In this document: positions 1 through 6,496 of the stretch, in pieces | How the letters are laid out: every line of letters starts with the position of its first letter | Position numbering within the stretch: position 1 is the first letter of the stretch | Assembly: GCA_030149405.1 (NCBI GenBank) | Contig: JASBRM010000095.1 | Coordinates: 1-6,631, forward strand | Direction of reading: 5' to 3' | DNA length: 6,631 bases | Source: Neptuniibacter sp. | Lineage (GTDB): Bacteria; Pseudomonadota; Gammaproteobacteria; Pseudomonadales; Balneatricaceae | Position numbers and translations under genes: made by a program | The notes under the pieces: generated by a model | Seen by the model: the letters and a program-made list of their open reading frames with translations, nothing else | Databases searched by the model: none | What the model was told of the DNA's origin: nothing

Positions 1-679
1 GTCAGCTCCAAGCTGGAATGCAGTTCTTGCTGACCAGTTCTCTCAACCGTATATGCAGAAATTGAAAGAGTTTCTGCGCCAGCAAAAAGATCAGAAAAAA
101 ATCATCTACCCGCACTCTGATAATTGGTTTCATGCTCTAGAAGCGACACCGTTAGATCAAGTCAAAGTGGTTATTCTGGGTCAGGACCCCTACCATCAAC
201 CGGGGCAGGCGCATGGTTTATGCTTCTCCGTCTTGCCAGGGGTAAAAGTGCCGCCTTCACTGGTGAATATTTATAAAGAGCTTGCGGCAGATCTGGATAT
301 CCAGCCGGTTGGTCACGGTTATCTGGAGTCCTGGGCGAAACAGGGTGTTTTACTACTTAACAGTGTTCTTACAGTAGAGCAGTCCAATGCCGGTTCTCAT
401 CAGGGAAAAGGCTGGGAAGTTTTTACTGATGCTGTGATTAAACAGGTGAATGAGCAGTGCGAAAATGTAGTGTTCATGCTGTGGGGTAGTTATGCACAAA
501 AGAAAGGGGCCTGTATTGATGCACAAAGGCATCTGGTTTTAAAGGCGCCGCACCCTTCTCCTTTATCAGCTCATCGTGGTTTTTTGGGCTGTGCGCATTT
601 CAGTCAGGCCAATGCTTATCTGGATAAGCATCAGAAAGGTTCTATTCAGTGGCAGCTTCCGGAGCAAGTGGCTCAGTAA
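1..679 (+). CDS. ung: Uracil-DNA glycosylase (family 1 UDG), 5' end cut by window edge
   Basis: The enzyme removes uracil from DNA, from cytosine deamination or dUMP misincorporation, and starts base-excision repair in the cytoplasm. About 225 residues are visible, against 229 in E. coli Ung, so only a few N-terminal residues lie outside. The open frame runs from base 2 without a start codon. The codons before the ATG at 53 give W-N-A-V-L-A-D...Q-P-Y, which aligns with the E. coli N-terminus (W-H-D-V-L-A...Q-P-Y), so the ATG at 53 is internal. The water-activating motif GQDPYH is at about 179-196, with the catalytic Asp codon at 185-187. The uracil-pocket segment GLCFSV follows, then GHGYLESW and the DNA-intercalation motif HPSPLSAHR, whose His codon is at 551-553. 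All key residues are intact. The 3' end overlaps the convergent GGDEF gene by 38 bp, and a terminator-like hairpin overlaps the stop codon. Identification is firm. Confidence 0.97.
   Translation, partial: SAPSWNAVLADQFSQPYMQKLKEFLRQQKDQKKIIYPHSDNWFHALEATPLDQVKVVILGQDPYHQPGQAHGLCFSVLPGVKVPPSLVNIYKELAADLDIQPVGHGYLESWAKQGVLLLNSVLTVEQSNAGSHQGKGWEVFTDAVIKQVNEQCENVVFMLWGSYAQKKGACIDAQRHLVLKAPHPSPLSAHRGFLGCAHFSQANAYLDKHQKGSIQWQLPEQVAQ
612..631. repeat. Perfect inverted repeat inside ung, just beyond the GGDEF gene stop
   Basis: ATGCTTATC and GATAAGCAT are perfect nine-base inverted arms separated by TG. In RNA of either strand this gives an eight-pair stem with a four-base loop, or close to it. It lies ten bases downstream of the minus-strand GGDEF stop codon, where a 3' end signal would be expected. 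No T tract follows on either strand, so it is not a classical intrinsic terminator. It may protect the 3' end of the GGDEF mRNA or be a coincidence of ung codons (A-Y-L-D-K-H). Confidence 0.5.
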
Positions 680-1889
680 CCAATTCAACTGAGTTTTTCT
701 GGAAGGCGGCGGAATCGTAAAAGTAATGCAGTCCACGTCCCTGTTTTTTGCTCTCATACATTGCCAGATCAGCAAAGTGAAGTAATTGGTCAAATTCCAT
801 AGAGTGGCTGGGTGCGACGGCTGTACCTGCGCTAAATCGAATATGAATCTCTTTGGGGTGGTGAATAATCGGGTCTTCAAGACAAGACCTGATACGCCCC
901 AGAATTTGCTCCAGTGACCTTTCCAGTTCCTCAATACTGTTTTCTTGCAATAACAGGATAAATTCATCTCCAGCAAGTCGCGCCAGAACATCACCATCGC
1001 GCAAATGTTGTTTTATGGTAGTGGTTAAACTCACCAATACTTTATCGCCAACACTGTGGCCGAATTCATCGTTGATGGGTTTGAAAAAATCCAGATCGAT
1101 AAATGTCAGGCTCATACAGATTTTCTGGCGATGCACTCTCCCCAGCATTTGTTTGGCAATGGTAAGCAGCATTTGACGGTTGGGCAGGCCCGTTAGCTGA
1201 TCGGTTTGGGAGGACTTTAGAAGTTGGACGTTTTGTTCTGAAATGCGTTTATTCGCATCGGATAACTGGCGTATGTAATTTGCGCGATTTAAGGTGTATT
1301 TTGCAATTGAAATAATTGATATGGCGGTCATGCCGCTAATTGCGAGAAGTAACAGTAATAAGGAGGAATCGTTGGTTTTCTTTTCCTCTTGTACATAGTT
1401 TTGAATCGCTGATTCGAGATCATCAATTTTCTCAATTAAAGTCCAAAAATTATTATCGTAATTTCGGCTTAGTCTGACGTTTGAAGAGTTTAAGTCGGTT
1501 GCAGCAATTAGGTTGATAGTGCCGTTCCGAAAGCTGACGAGTTGATAAAGCAACTGGTTCGCATTTATGCGTAGAACTGGGTCAGCGAATGAGTGGTAGT
1601 TTTGATTACCATCCAGCATAGCAACGGTAAGCTGTTCGGCTTGACCTAAGTGCCCGATCACTTTTTCAACATCTATACCTGTCTCACCAGAGAGAAGTTT
1701 TTCCAGCCTAAGATGAGCCATCGTCGCTTCTAATTTTATTTCAGCTGTGGCGTTAATCCAGGGGAGATACTTAGTGAGGGTGTTTTTTGAAGTTGACTCA
1801 ATATGCAGGACCAGGAATAAGCACAGGGAAGCTGTGATTCCAGTTACAACCAGTGGTATTTTGGGACTGCCCGGGGCGGTCTCTTTCAT
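642..1889 (-). CDS. Membrane-anchored GGDEF protein, probable diguanylate cyclase (AGDEF variant)
   Basis: This 415-residue protein probably makes cyclic di-GMP from GTP at the inner membrane. Transmembrane segment 1 is about residues 11-30 and segment 2 about 175-196. The 145-residue loop between them is predicted periplasmic and looks all-helical (A-H-L-R-L-E near 58-63, H-L-G-Q-A-E near 80-85, D-P-V-L-R near 103-107). I recall this pattern from sensors of other gammaproteobacterial GGDEF proteins but cannot name its family. A coiled-coil-like linker (about 203-228) leads to the GGDEF domain (about 229-390). That domain has D-Q-L-T-G-L-P-N-R (230-238), metal-site D265 in I-D-L-D-F-F-K, N273/D274, an RxxD inhibitory site (R297, D300), and AGDEF (306-310) in place of GGDEF. 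No EAL domain is present. The ATG at 1889 is the only plausible start: an in-frame stop lies just upstream and the next Met is residue 57. Its ribosome-binding site is poor (GCAGGG abuts the ATG). The last 38 bp overlap ung. The input ligand is unknown. Confidence 0.9.
   Translation of the reverse strand: MKETAPGSPKIPLVVTGITASLCLFLVLHIESTSKNTLTKYLPWINATAEIKLEATMAHLRLEKLLSGETGIDVEKVIGHLGQAEQLTVAMLDGNQNYHSFADPVLRINANQLLYQLVSFRNGTINLIAATDLNSSNVRLSRNYDNNFWTLIEKIDDLESAIQNYVQEEKKTNDSSLLLLLLAISGMTAISIISIAKYTLNRANYIRQLSDANKRISEQNVQLLKSSQTDQLTGLPNRQMLLTIAKQMLGRVHRQKICMSLTFIDLDFFKPINDEFGHSVGDKVLVSLTTTIKQHLRDGDVLARLAGDEFILLLQENSIEELERSLEQILGRIRSCLEDPIIHHPKEIHIRFSAGTAVAPSHSMEFDQLLHFADLAMYESKKQGRGLHYFYDSAAFQKNSVELVTEPLAPEAATE
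671..698 (+). terminator. Candidate intrinsic terminator of ung
   Basis: CTCAGT (672-677) and ACTGAG (688-693) form a six-pair stem, extendable by two G-U pairs, around a ten-base loop. Five T residues follow at 694-698. The left arm runs into the ung TAA stop (677-679). The whole element lies inside the coding sequence of the convergent GGDEF gene. The stem is short and not GC-rich, so strength is uncertain. It is the only T-tract hairpin seen at this junction. Confidence 0.55.
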
Positions 1890-1895
1890 CCCTGC

Positions 1896-1917
1896 TATTC
1901 TCGAGAATAATTATTCT
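1896..1917. promoter_or_regulatory. Interlocked palindromes (three alternating half-sites), candidate operator of the GGDEF gene
   Basis: Two perfect 14-bp palindromes overlap by six bases: TATTCTCGAGAATA (1896-1909) and AGAATAATTATTCT (1904-1917). Together they are TATTCT, AGAATA, TATTCT, each separated by two bases, so half-site centres are 8 bp apart. Weaker outer arms CTGCT (1892-1896) and AGCAG (1922-1926) extend the symmetry. The element ends seven bases before the GGDEF start codon. It could bind a dimeric regulator or fold in the leader RNA and affect translation. I do not recognise it as a known operator. Confidence 0.45.
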
Positions 1918-1947
1918 TTCGAGCAGTGTGACGATATTTTTAAACCA

Positions 1948-1953
1948 GGTCAA
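1948..1953 (-). promoter_or_regulatory. Possible -35 element (TTGACC) for the GGDEF gene
   Basis: In the 78-bp gap between ygfZ and the GGDEF gene the minus strand carries TTGACC, five of six matches to the sigma70 -35 consensus. The hexamer 17 bases downstream (CACACT, 1925-1930) is a poor -10 match. If this is a promoter it is weak or activator-dependent, and the palindromic array would then lie in the transcribed leader. No terminator was seen after ygfZ, so read-through from ygfZ is equally possible. Confidence 0.2.
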
Positions 1954-1967
1954 CTACAGGTTTTTTA

Positions 1968-3008
1968 TTAAACAGTGCGATCCTTGCGAGTGAAAAGTTC
2001 AGGGTCCAGCTCATAGGGTAGATCTAAAATTTTCAGACTTGAGGAGGAATCAGCAAGTTGAAGTTCCTCTTCATCCGCAGCTTTTTTGTTAATTACAGCA
2101 AGGACTCGGAACTGAGCTGATTCTGATTTAACAGGCGCGGCCAGAACGATTTCACCGACCGAACTGCCCGAAGCTGAAGAGATCTTCTGACCTGGCTGCG
2201 GTGCTGATTCAGAACTCACCTCAGCTACATACATTGGCTTTTTAAGTACACCGCGATGTTGCAGGCGAGTGACAATTTCCTGACCTGTATAGCAGCCTTT
2301 GGTGAAACTCACACCATTCAGCGCCTGAAGATTGGTCATCTGTGGAATAAAGTTTTCCTGAGTGTTAGCTCTTAGGTCAGGAATAGCTGCGTCAATTTCA
2401 CCTAGAATCCAGTCATTGGTTGCACCCAAACCTACTTCATCGGGAAGCTTATCCAGCAACTCAACCAGTTGAGCGGTCTCCATCCAAATCTCATAGCGGT
2501 CGCCAGGAACACGGACCACAATGCCATTACTGAGTTTTAATACACCATTATCTTCTGACGGGGACTGCTCAAAGAAACGTTCCACCAGTGCTTGAGCGCC
2601 AGGCCCGGTAATGCCAATTCCGCTCACCTGTTCGCTGATGTCAGTAGCTTGAGCTTTTGAGAAAACAATGTATTTCTTCAGATTGGTCAGGGCTGAGTCA
2701 AAGATATCGTGACTCATGCGCATCCAGATCTCGTCGTTTTTTACGCCAAGTAATCTGAACAGGCTGATCATATGGCCTTTAATGTTGCAATGGGCACCGA
2801 GTGAACTGCCGCGGCTGGTCACAGCTTTGACGTCGCAGGTGAGCTGGCCTTGCAAAAACTTTTCAGTATCTTCGCCAGACACTGAAAGAATACGTTGATG
2901 GATTAAAGGTACAACCAGAGTGGATTTATCACTGGAGCTCAGCACAGCCTTTTGATCATCTGCCAGAGAAACGCCTTTTGAATCTAAAAATTGGATCAAT
3001 TCACTCAT
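1968..3008 (-). CDS. ygfZ: YgfZ, folate-binding Fe-S cluster maintenance protein (GcvT-like fold)
   Basis: YgfZ is a cytoplasmic tetrahydrofolate-dependent protein that supports assembly or repair of certain Fe-S enzymes, including the tRNA methylthiolase MiaB. That is known of the family and not shown here. The signature K-G-C-Y-T-G-Q-E is at residues 237-244, with the conserved Cys239 equivalent to E. coli Cys228. An N-terminal F-L-Q-G-Q-L-T-C-D-V segment (51-60) and G-A-H-C-N-I-K-G (71-78) also fit the family. The length of 346 residues is slightly above E. coli YgfZ (326). The ATG at 3008 is preceded by AAGG at a spacing of eight bases. It begins 50 bp after psd, so it is probably co-transcribed with psd and rhdA. 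In many relatives ygfZ instead sits near sdhE, which is not present here. Confidence 0.95.
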   Translation of the reverse strand: MSELIQFLDSKGVSLADDQKAVLSSSDKSTLVVPLIHQRILSVSGEDTEKFLQGQLTCDVKAVTSRGSSLGAHCNIKGHMISLFRLLGVKNDEIWMRMSHDIFDSALTNLKKYIVFSKAQATDISEQVSGIGITGPGAQALVERFFEQSPSEDNGVLKLSNGIVVRVPGDRYEIWMETAQLVELLDKLPDEVGLGATNDWILGEIDAAIPDLRANTQENFIPQMTNLQALNGVSFTKGCYTGQEIVTRLQHRGVLKKPMYVAEVSSESAPQPGQKISSASGSSVGEIVLAAPVKSESAQFRVLAVINKKAADEEELQLADSSSSLKILDLPYELDPELFTRKDRTV

Positions 3009-3058
3009 CAGTTCTGCCTTAAATACCCACTACGCATTCTTAAAGGTGCGGTTATCGC

Positions 3059-3931
3059 TTATGAAGATGCCGAAGCTATAGTTTTACCCAGTTGTACCGG
3101 GCTGGTTGCATCCAGGCTTTCATCCCAGGATATACGGTCTTCACCAAACAGAAGGATTACCGTAGAACCCAGTTTGAAGCGGCCCATCTCTTCACCTTTT
3201 TCTAACCTGATCGGAGAAGAGGTCTCATTAATAAATGGGGTGTGAATTGGTTTTTTCAAGCGTGGAGCTTCCTGTCCACTCCAAACGGTTTCAATGCCAG
3301 CAACAATCATTGCGCCCACCAGAACCATAGCCATGGGGCCAAACTCAGTATCAAAATAAGCAACCAGACGCTCATTACGGGCAAATAGTTGTTCAACGCC
3401 TTCAGCAGTGGTCTGATTCACTGAGAAAAGATCACCAGGAATATAAGTTGTGTGGGTTAAAGTGCCTGCAACAGGCATATGGACCCGGTGGTAGTCTCTT
3501 GGCGATAGATAAATGGTCGCGAAGCTGCCTTTTACAAAAGGTTCGGCTCGTTGTTGGTCGCCACCTAGAAGAGTCGTCAGGGCGTAACCTCGTCCCTTTG
3601 CCTGAAATATGCGGCCAGATTCAATTTTACCTAACTGGCTGATTGCTCCATCAGCTGGGCTAACCACTGCGCTTTGATCCTGATCTATAGGACGAGCGCC
3701 TTCTTTAAGTTCACGCGTAAAAAAAGCGTTAAAACTTGGGTAATTGGAAGGGATCTCTTCCCGGGCTTCTGCCATGTTTATCTGGTATTTCTTTGCGAAC
3801 CAGCGAATAAACAGGTTTTTAACCCATGGTGTTTCAGAGTCAGCAATTGTGCCCACTAATCTGGAAAGCAGGTGCTGTGGAACTATATGTTGGAACAGAA
3901 TAAACAGGGAATCTTTCATGTTGCGTTTCAT
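3059..3931 (-). CDS. psd: Phosphatidylserine decarboxylase proenzyme
   Basis: Psd converts phosphatidylserine to phosphatidylethanolamine at the inner membrane and matures by self-cleavage to a pyruvoyl enzyme. With the start chosen here the protein has 290 residues. The cleavage motif L-G-S-T is at 254-257, so Gly255-Ser256 is the processing site and Ser256 becomes the pyruvoyl group. Asp94 (in P-A-D-G) and His151 (in Y-H-R-V-H-M-P) complete the Asp-His-Ser triad, matching E. coli D90, H147 and S254. The body aligns well with E. coli Psd, but the long acidic E. coli C-terminal tail is absent. An in-frame ATG at 3976 would add 15 residues inside rhdA. I prefer the ATG at 3931 because it shares its A with the rhdA stop (TAATG), has AGAGA five bases upstream, and gives an N-terminus (K-D-S-L-F-I-L-F-Q) that fits the family. 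The TAATG overlap implies translational coupling. Confidence 0.96.
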   Translation of the reverse strand: MKRNMKDSLFILFQHIVPQHLLSRLVGTIADSETPWVKNLFIRWFAKKYQINMAEAREEIPSNYPSFNAFFTRELKEGARPIDQDQSAVVSPADGAISQLGKIESGRIFQAKGRGYALTTLLGGDQQRAEPFVKGSFATIYLSPRDYHRVHMPVAGTLTHTTYIPGDLFSVNQTTAEGVEQLFARNERLVAYFDTEFGPMAMVLVGAMIVAGIETVWSGQEAPRLKKPIHTPFINETSSPIRLEKGEEMGRFKLGSTVILLFGEDRISWDESLDATSPVQLGKTIASASS

Positions 3932-4743
3932 TATTTCTCTACCGGAGTGTCTGGAAGGTTGCCCCATTCGAACCATGAGCCGTCATAACAACGGATATTG
4001 TTGAAACCAAGGTATTTCGCGATCAGATAAGTTAAGCCGGAGCGTCTGTGCGTTTGGCAGTGGGTAATGACAGACTTTTCTGGAGTGATGCCTTTGCTTT
4101 CCAGTAACGCCTTTAATTCTGCTACAGGCTTTAAGCGCGTATCATCAGTACTGATCAGGCAGTCTGTCCACTCAAGGTTCACTGCGCCTGGGATATGTCC
4201 CCCTTTCTGAGCATTGATCACCTTTTCGCCGCTGTACTCTTCCGGGCTACGTGCATCCCAGATGATACTGTCGTCCTGTTCTAATTGCTCAAGGATCGAA
4301 CTTACGTCAGCAACCAGATTCTGTTCCAGATTAACTGTGATATCAGATTGCTCTGGCGTATTGGCTGATGTTTCAGTTGCAAAACCTGCCTGAGTCCAGG
4401 CATTAAGCTGGCCGTTCAAGAAAGAGCAGTTCTCGTGGCCAAGAATGTTAAGGCTCCAGATCAGGCGTCCCGCCCATGGGCCCATCTGGTCATCATAAAC
4501 AACAACCTGTGAATTGCTGTTGAGGCCAATATCACGACACAACTGCTGGAGCTGGTCTAAATCAGGTAGCGTATTGGGTATTGGGGCTTTACCGCTGAGT
4601 AGGCGGGTAGCAGGTAAATGAATAGCACCCGGAATATGGCTCTTCTGATAGTTTTCTTCACTTGAAAGATCAACAATTAAAAGATCTGGGTTTCCAAGTT
4701 GAAGGTTAAGCTCTGTCGCTTCAATAACCAGTGGCAGCGTCAT
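3931..4743 (-). CDS. rhdA: RhdA-type thiosulfate sulfurtransferase (tandem rhodanese)
   Basis: The enzyme transfers sulfane sulfur through a cysteine persulfide, classically thiosulfate to cyanide, in the cytoplasm. It has 270 residues and two rhodanese domains. The N-terminal domain (about 1-125) carries S-H-I-P-G-A (35-40) but has V-Y-D-D (82-85) where a catalytic Cys would be, so it is inactive as in other tandem rhodaneses. The C-terminal domain (about 145-270) carries G-H-I-P-G-A (182-187), the active loop H-C-Q-T-H-R-R-S with Cys229, and the terminal signature Y-D-G-S-W-F-E-W (253-260). The loop is nearly that of Azotobacter vinelandii RhdA (C-Q-T-H-H-R) and unlike the C-G-S-G-V-T loop of E. 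coli SseA, hence the symbol. The ATG at 4743 has only a weak ribosome-binding site (CGGA). A promoter candidate lies in the 94-bp gap upstream. It is coupled to psd by a TAATG overlap. The physiological acceptor is not shown. Confidence 0.93.
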   Translation of the reverse strand: MTLPLVIEATELNLQLGNPDLLIVDLSSEENYQKSHIPGAIHLPATRLLSGKAPIPNTLPDLDQLQQLCRDIGLNSNSQVVVYDDQMGPWAGRLIWSLNILGHENCSFLNGQLNAWTQAGFATETSANTPEQSDITVNLEQNLVADVSSILEQLEQDDSIIWDARSPEEYSGEKVINAQKGGHIPGAVNLEWTDCLISTDDTRLKPVAELKALLESKGITPEKSVITHCQTHRRSGLTYLIAKYLGFNNIRCYDGSWFEWGNLPDTPVEK

Positions 4744-4775
4744 CGTGAAATATCCGTAACCAAAAAGAACTCGAA

Positions 4776-4804
4776 ATGATACTTGGTTGCCGCTTTGGAG
4801 TAAA
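4776..4804 (-). promoter_or_regulatory. Candidate sigma70-type promoter of rhdA-psd-ygfZ
   Basis: On the minus strand TTTACT (4799-4804; four of six -35 matches) is separated by exactly 17 bases from TATCAT (4776-4781; five of six -10 matches). Transcription would begin near 4769, giving a leader of about 26 bases before the rhdA ATG. It occupies the largest gene-free gap in the window (4744-4837), where an internal operon promoter would be expected. No strong terminator for the HDOD gene was seen in the gap, so read-through is also possible. Confidence 0.4.
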
Positions 4805-4837
4805 AAGCAGAACCTGGTTTTAAGATAAACTTTGTAC

Positions 4838-6463
4838 TTACTTCAGCTTTTTGAGGCCTAAAGATGCCGCTGAACAGAGGTAACGTAAGCGGTCATTATG
4901 GAATTCTGAGATTTCAGAGCCGGTATTGCCAAAGTCAGCGTGAATTATGGCAATAGGTTTGTTGCCATAAAACACTGACATCAAAGCAAACCCCTCAGGG
5001 GATGCCCATTCTGTGTAGGCTTTCGGTAACATTTGCAGCATCTGATCCATGTTTTCAGGTTTGATCCAGATACAACCGGATTTCTGGCTGAGCTTTTGGA
5101 GCAGGCTGGGCGCCTGAAGGTTTTGAGAAAAACTGGCAATAGGGTGATTATCATCAAAACCGACAAGTAAGCCTGTTTTGAGCTGTTGTTTCTTCGAATT
5201 AACGATGAAGAGCGCAGCACGCTCAAAGCCGATGCCTTTACTCATAGCCTGCATCAGACCTTGCAGGATATGTTTAGGCTCAGTATAGAGATGATAGCCC
5301 TTCAGGAACCTCTCAGCGATCTGGTCATAGACATGTTTATCCAGATAATCATTCTGAGGAACGGCGGAAAGATCTACTTCTGCTTCCAGCTCAATTTCAG
5401 GCTCTGGCAGCTCGGCAGGCTCTTCCGGTTTTTCAATGGCTGGAAGTGTTTCACTGAGAATCACTTCCTCTTTCTTAGAAAGGCGGTAGTTAATTTGAGT
5501 ATCAGAGCTCAGCATTAACATTTCAGCTGCAGGAGCAAGTGTGCCCGCTACATGGTACTGATGAGCTGAGTGAACACAATTCTGGTGCAGCATGCTGATG
5601 GTGTCGGCAATCTCACCTTTAAGATAGTCGTTGATGATATCAATGACTTTCATGGTTTTAGTAAGCTGCCAGCCAAGGTTAGCAGCCAGTGCTAACCAAT
5701 TTGCCAGTTTTACAGGGAAGAACTTTTCCTGAACCAGATGGTTAATCTCTCTCAGGTCTTCATCTGTAATGCGCGGGTCTCCCAAAGCGCGTTGATGCAA
5801 TTGAGCCAGTGTCTTTTTATTGGGTGAGGTTTCATGTTCCAGGCTGGTAACTGCGAGTTCAGAGATCTCCCATTCTGCAATAAGGCCTCTAGAGATCTCC
5901 TGAATGCTGCAGCCGAGTACTTCAGTTTCAGCCCTGATAGGATCGATATCCTGTTCACGAACTTTAACTTCGATATCGCTCATATGCAGGGCAGCGTGTT
6001 GCCATAGCATCCAGTTACCCACGCCATAAAACAGAGAAGCAAGGAAGGTTTCATCGATAAAGGGAGCTTTTCGGGCCCGTAACCATTGCGTTGCTTGGGT
6101 GGCCGCATGATGGCTCACCGCAATGCTGCGGAAATACATTTTCTGCGCAACGCTGGATGGGTTTATCTTTAGCGACTGAATCTCGCGGGCAACAGCGGAG
6201 ATATTATCCAGACCAAGAGAACTTATCGCATGGTCGATCCCCGTGACTTTTGAATCTTTCTGCAGATGCATCTTTGATGCTTTACGAACTACATGCAGGC
6301 AGAGAACAGGATCAAACTTAATCGTATTGTTGATCTTATGAAGCGGGATATGTTCATCCTGGAGCTGGCGTTTAAGGCGACGGATGATGCTGTTGCGGAC
6401 AGGCAATGGTCGGTCTTTTAGATATTCAACCCAAGCTTCTACACCGTATAGGATTTCCGACAT
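4838..6463 (-). CDS. HDOD-domain signalling protein with C-terminal GAF-like domain
   Basis: This 541-residue soluble protein lacks membrane segments or a signal peptide. Residues about 15-290 form an HDOD domain: L-P-V-R (20-23), the helix with V-V-R-K-A-S (58-63), and A-I-S-S-L-G-L (79-85) match the fold. The metal-binding His-Asp pair of true HD phosphohydrolases is lost: the equivalent of L-L-H-D-I-G reads L-F-Y-G-V-G (144-149). It is therefore probably a non-catalytic scaffold or signalling domain. A Pro/Glu-rich acidic linker (about 344-366) leads to a C-terminal GAF-like domain (about 375-538), with F-E-R-A-A-L-F-I (413-420) and P-I-A-I-I-H-A-D (503-510) as likely core strands. Its ligand is unknown. 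The ATG at 6463 has AAGGG seven bases upstream and lies 33 bp after the rsgA stop, suggesting co-transcription with rsgA. HDOD proteins are often tied to c-di-GMP, motility or stress control, but nothing in the sequence fixes a role here. Confidence 0.85.
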   Translation of the reverse strand: MSEILYGVEAWVEYLKDRPLPVRNSIIRRLKRQLQDEHIPLHKINNTIKFDPVLCLHVVRKASKMHLQKDSKVTGIDHAISSLGLDNISAVAREIQSLKINPSSVAQKMYFRSIAVSHHAATQATQWLRARKAPFIDETFLASLFYGVGNWMLWQHAALHMSDIEVKVREQDIDPIRAETEVLGCSIQEISRGLIAEWEISELAVTSLEHETSPNKKTLAQLHQRALGDPRITDEDLREINHLVQEKFFPVKLANWLALAANLGWQLTKTMKVIDIINDYLKGEIADTISMLHQNCVHSAHQYHVAGTLAPAAEMLMLSSDTQINYRLSKKEEVILSETLPAIEKPEEPAELPEPEIELEAEVDLSAVPQNDYLDKHVYDQIAERFLKGYHLYTEPKHILQGLMQAMSKGIGFERAALFIVNSKKQQLKTGLLVGFDDNHPIASFSQNLQAPSLLQKLSQKSGCIWIKPENMDQMLQMLPKAYTEWASPEGFALMSVFYGNKPIAIIHADFGNTGSEISEFHNDRLRYLCSAASLGLKKLK

Positions 6464-6496
6464 TCAGCTGCCCTTATTATTCTTAACTGGCTGTGT

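Noticed and set aside
566..997. A 143-residue open frame on the minus strand overlapping the GGDEF gene and ung
   Set aside because: It is out of frame with clear GGDEF motifs and UDG motifs in the same DNA, and its translation resembles no family I know.
1904..1917. Reading the palindrome AGAATAATTATTCT as a Fur box
   Set aside because: Fur sites follow a 7-1-7 GATAAT-type pattern with an odd centre. This palindrome has an even centre and lacks the GATAAT core.
1941..1967. AAACC / GGTTT inverted repeat just after ygfZ as a terminator
   Set aside because: The stem has five AT-leaning pairs with a long loop, and the minus-strand transcript continues into A residues, not a U tract.
3932..3976. 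Upstream psd start at 3976 adding 15 residues
   Set aside because: It lies within rhdA codons, the added residues do not fit the Psd N-terminus, and the TAATG start at 3931 has a better ribosome-binding site.
2991..4004. Plus-strand open frames of 60-86 residues opposite psd and the ygfZ start
   Set aside because: They are antisense to well-identified genes, overlap each other in different frames, and show no family motif.
4758..4788. Inverted repeat AACCAA / TTGGTT around the rhdA promoter gap
   Set aside because: Only six pairs with a 19-base loop and no extension on either side. This is within chance expectation for an AT-leaning gap.
5186..5518. A 110-residue plus-strand open frame inside the HDOD-GAF gene
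   Set aside because: It is antisense to a coherent HDOD-GAF frame, has no recognisable motif and lacks a ribosome-binding site.
5861..5900. AGAGATCTCC occurs twice exactly 30 bp apart (5861-5870 and 5891-5900)
   Set aside because: Both copies encode an E-I-S tripeptide of the HDOD protein in the same frame with the same codons. Coincidence of codon use is sufficient.
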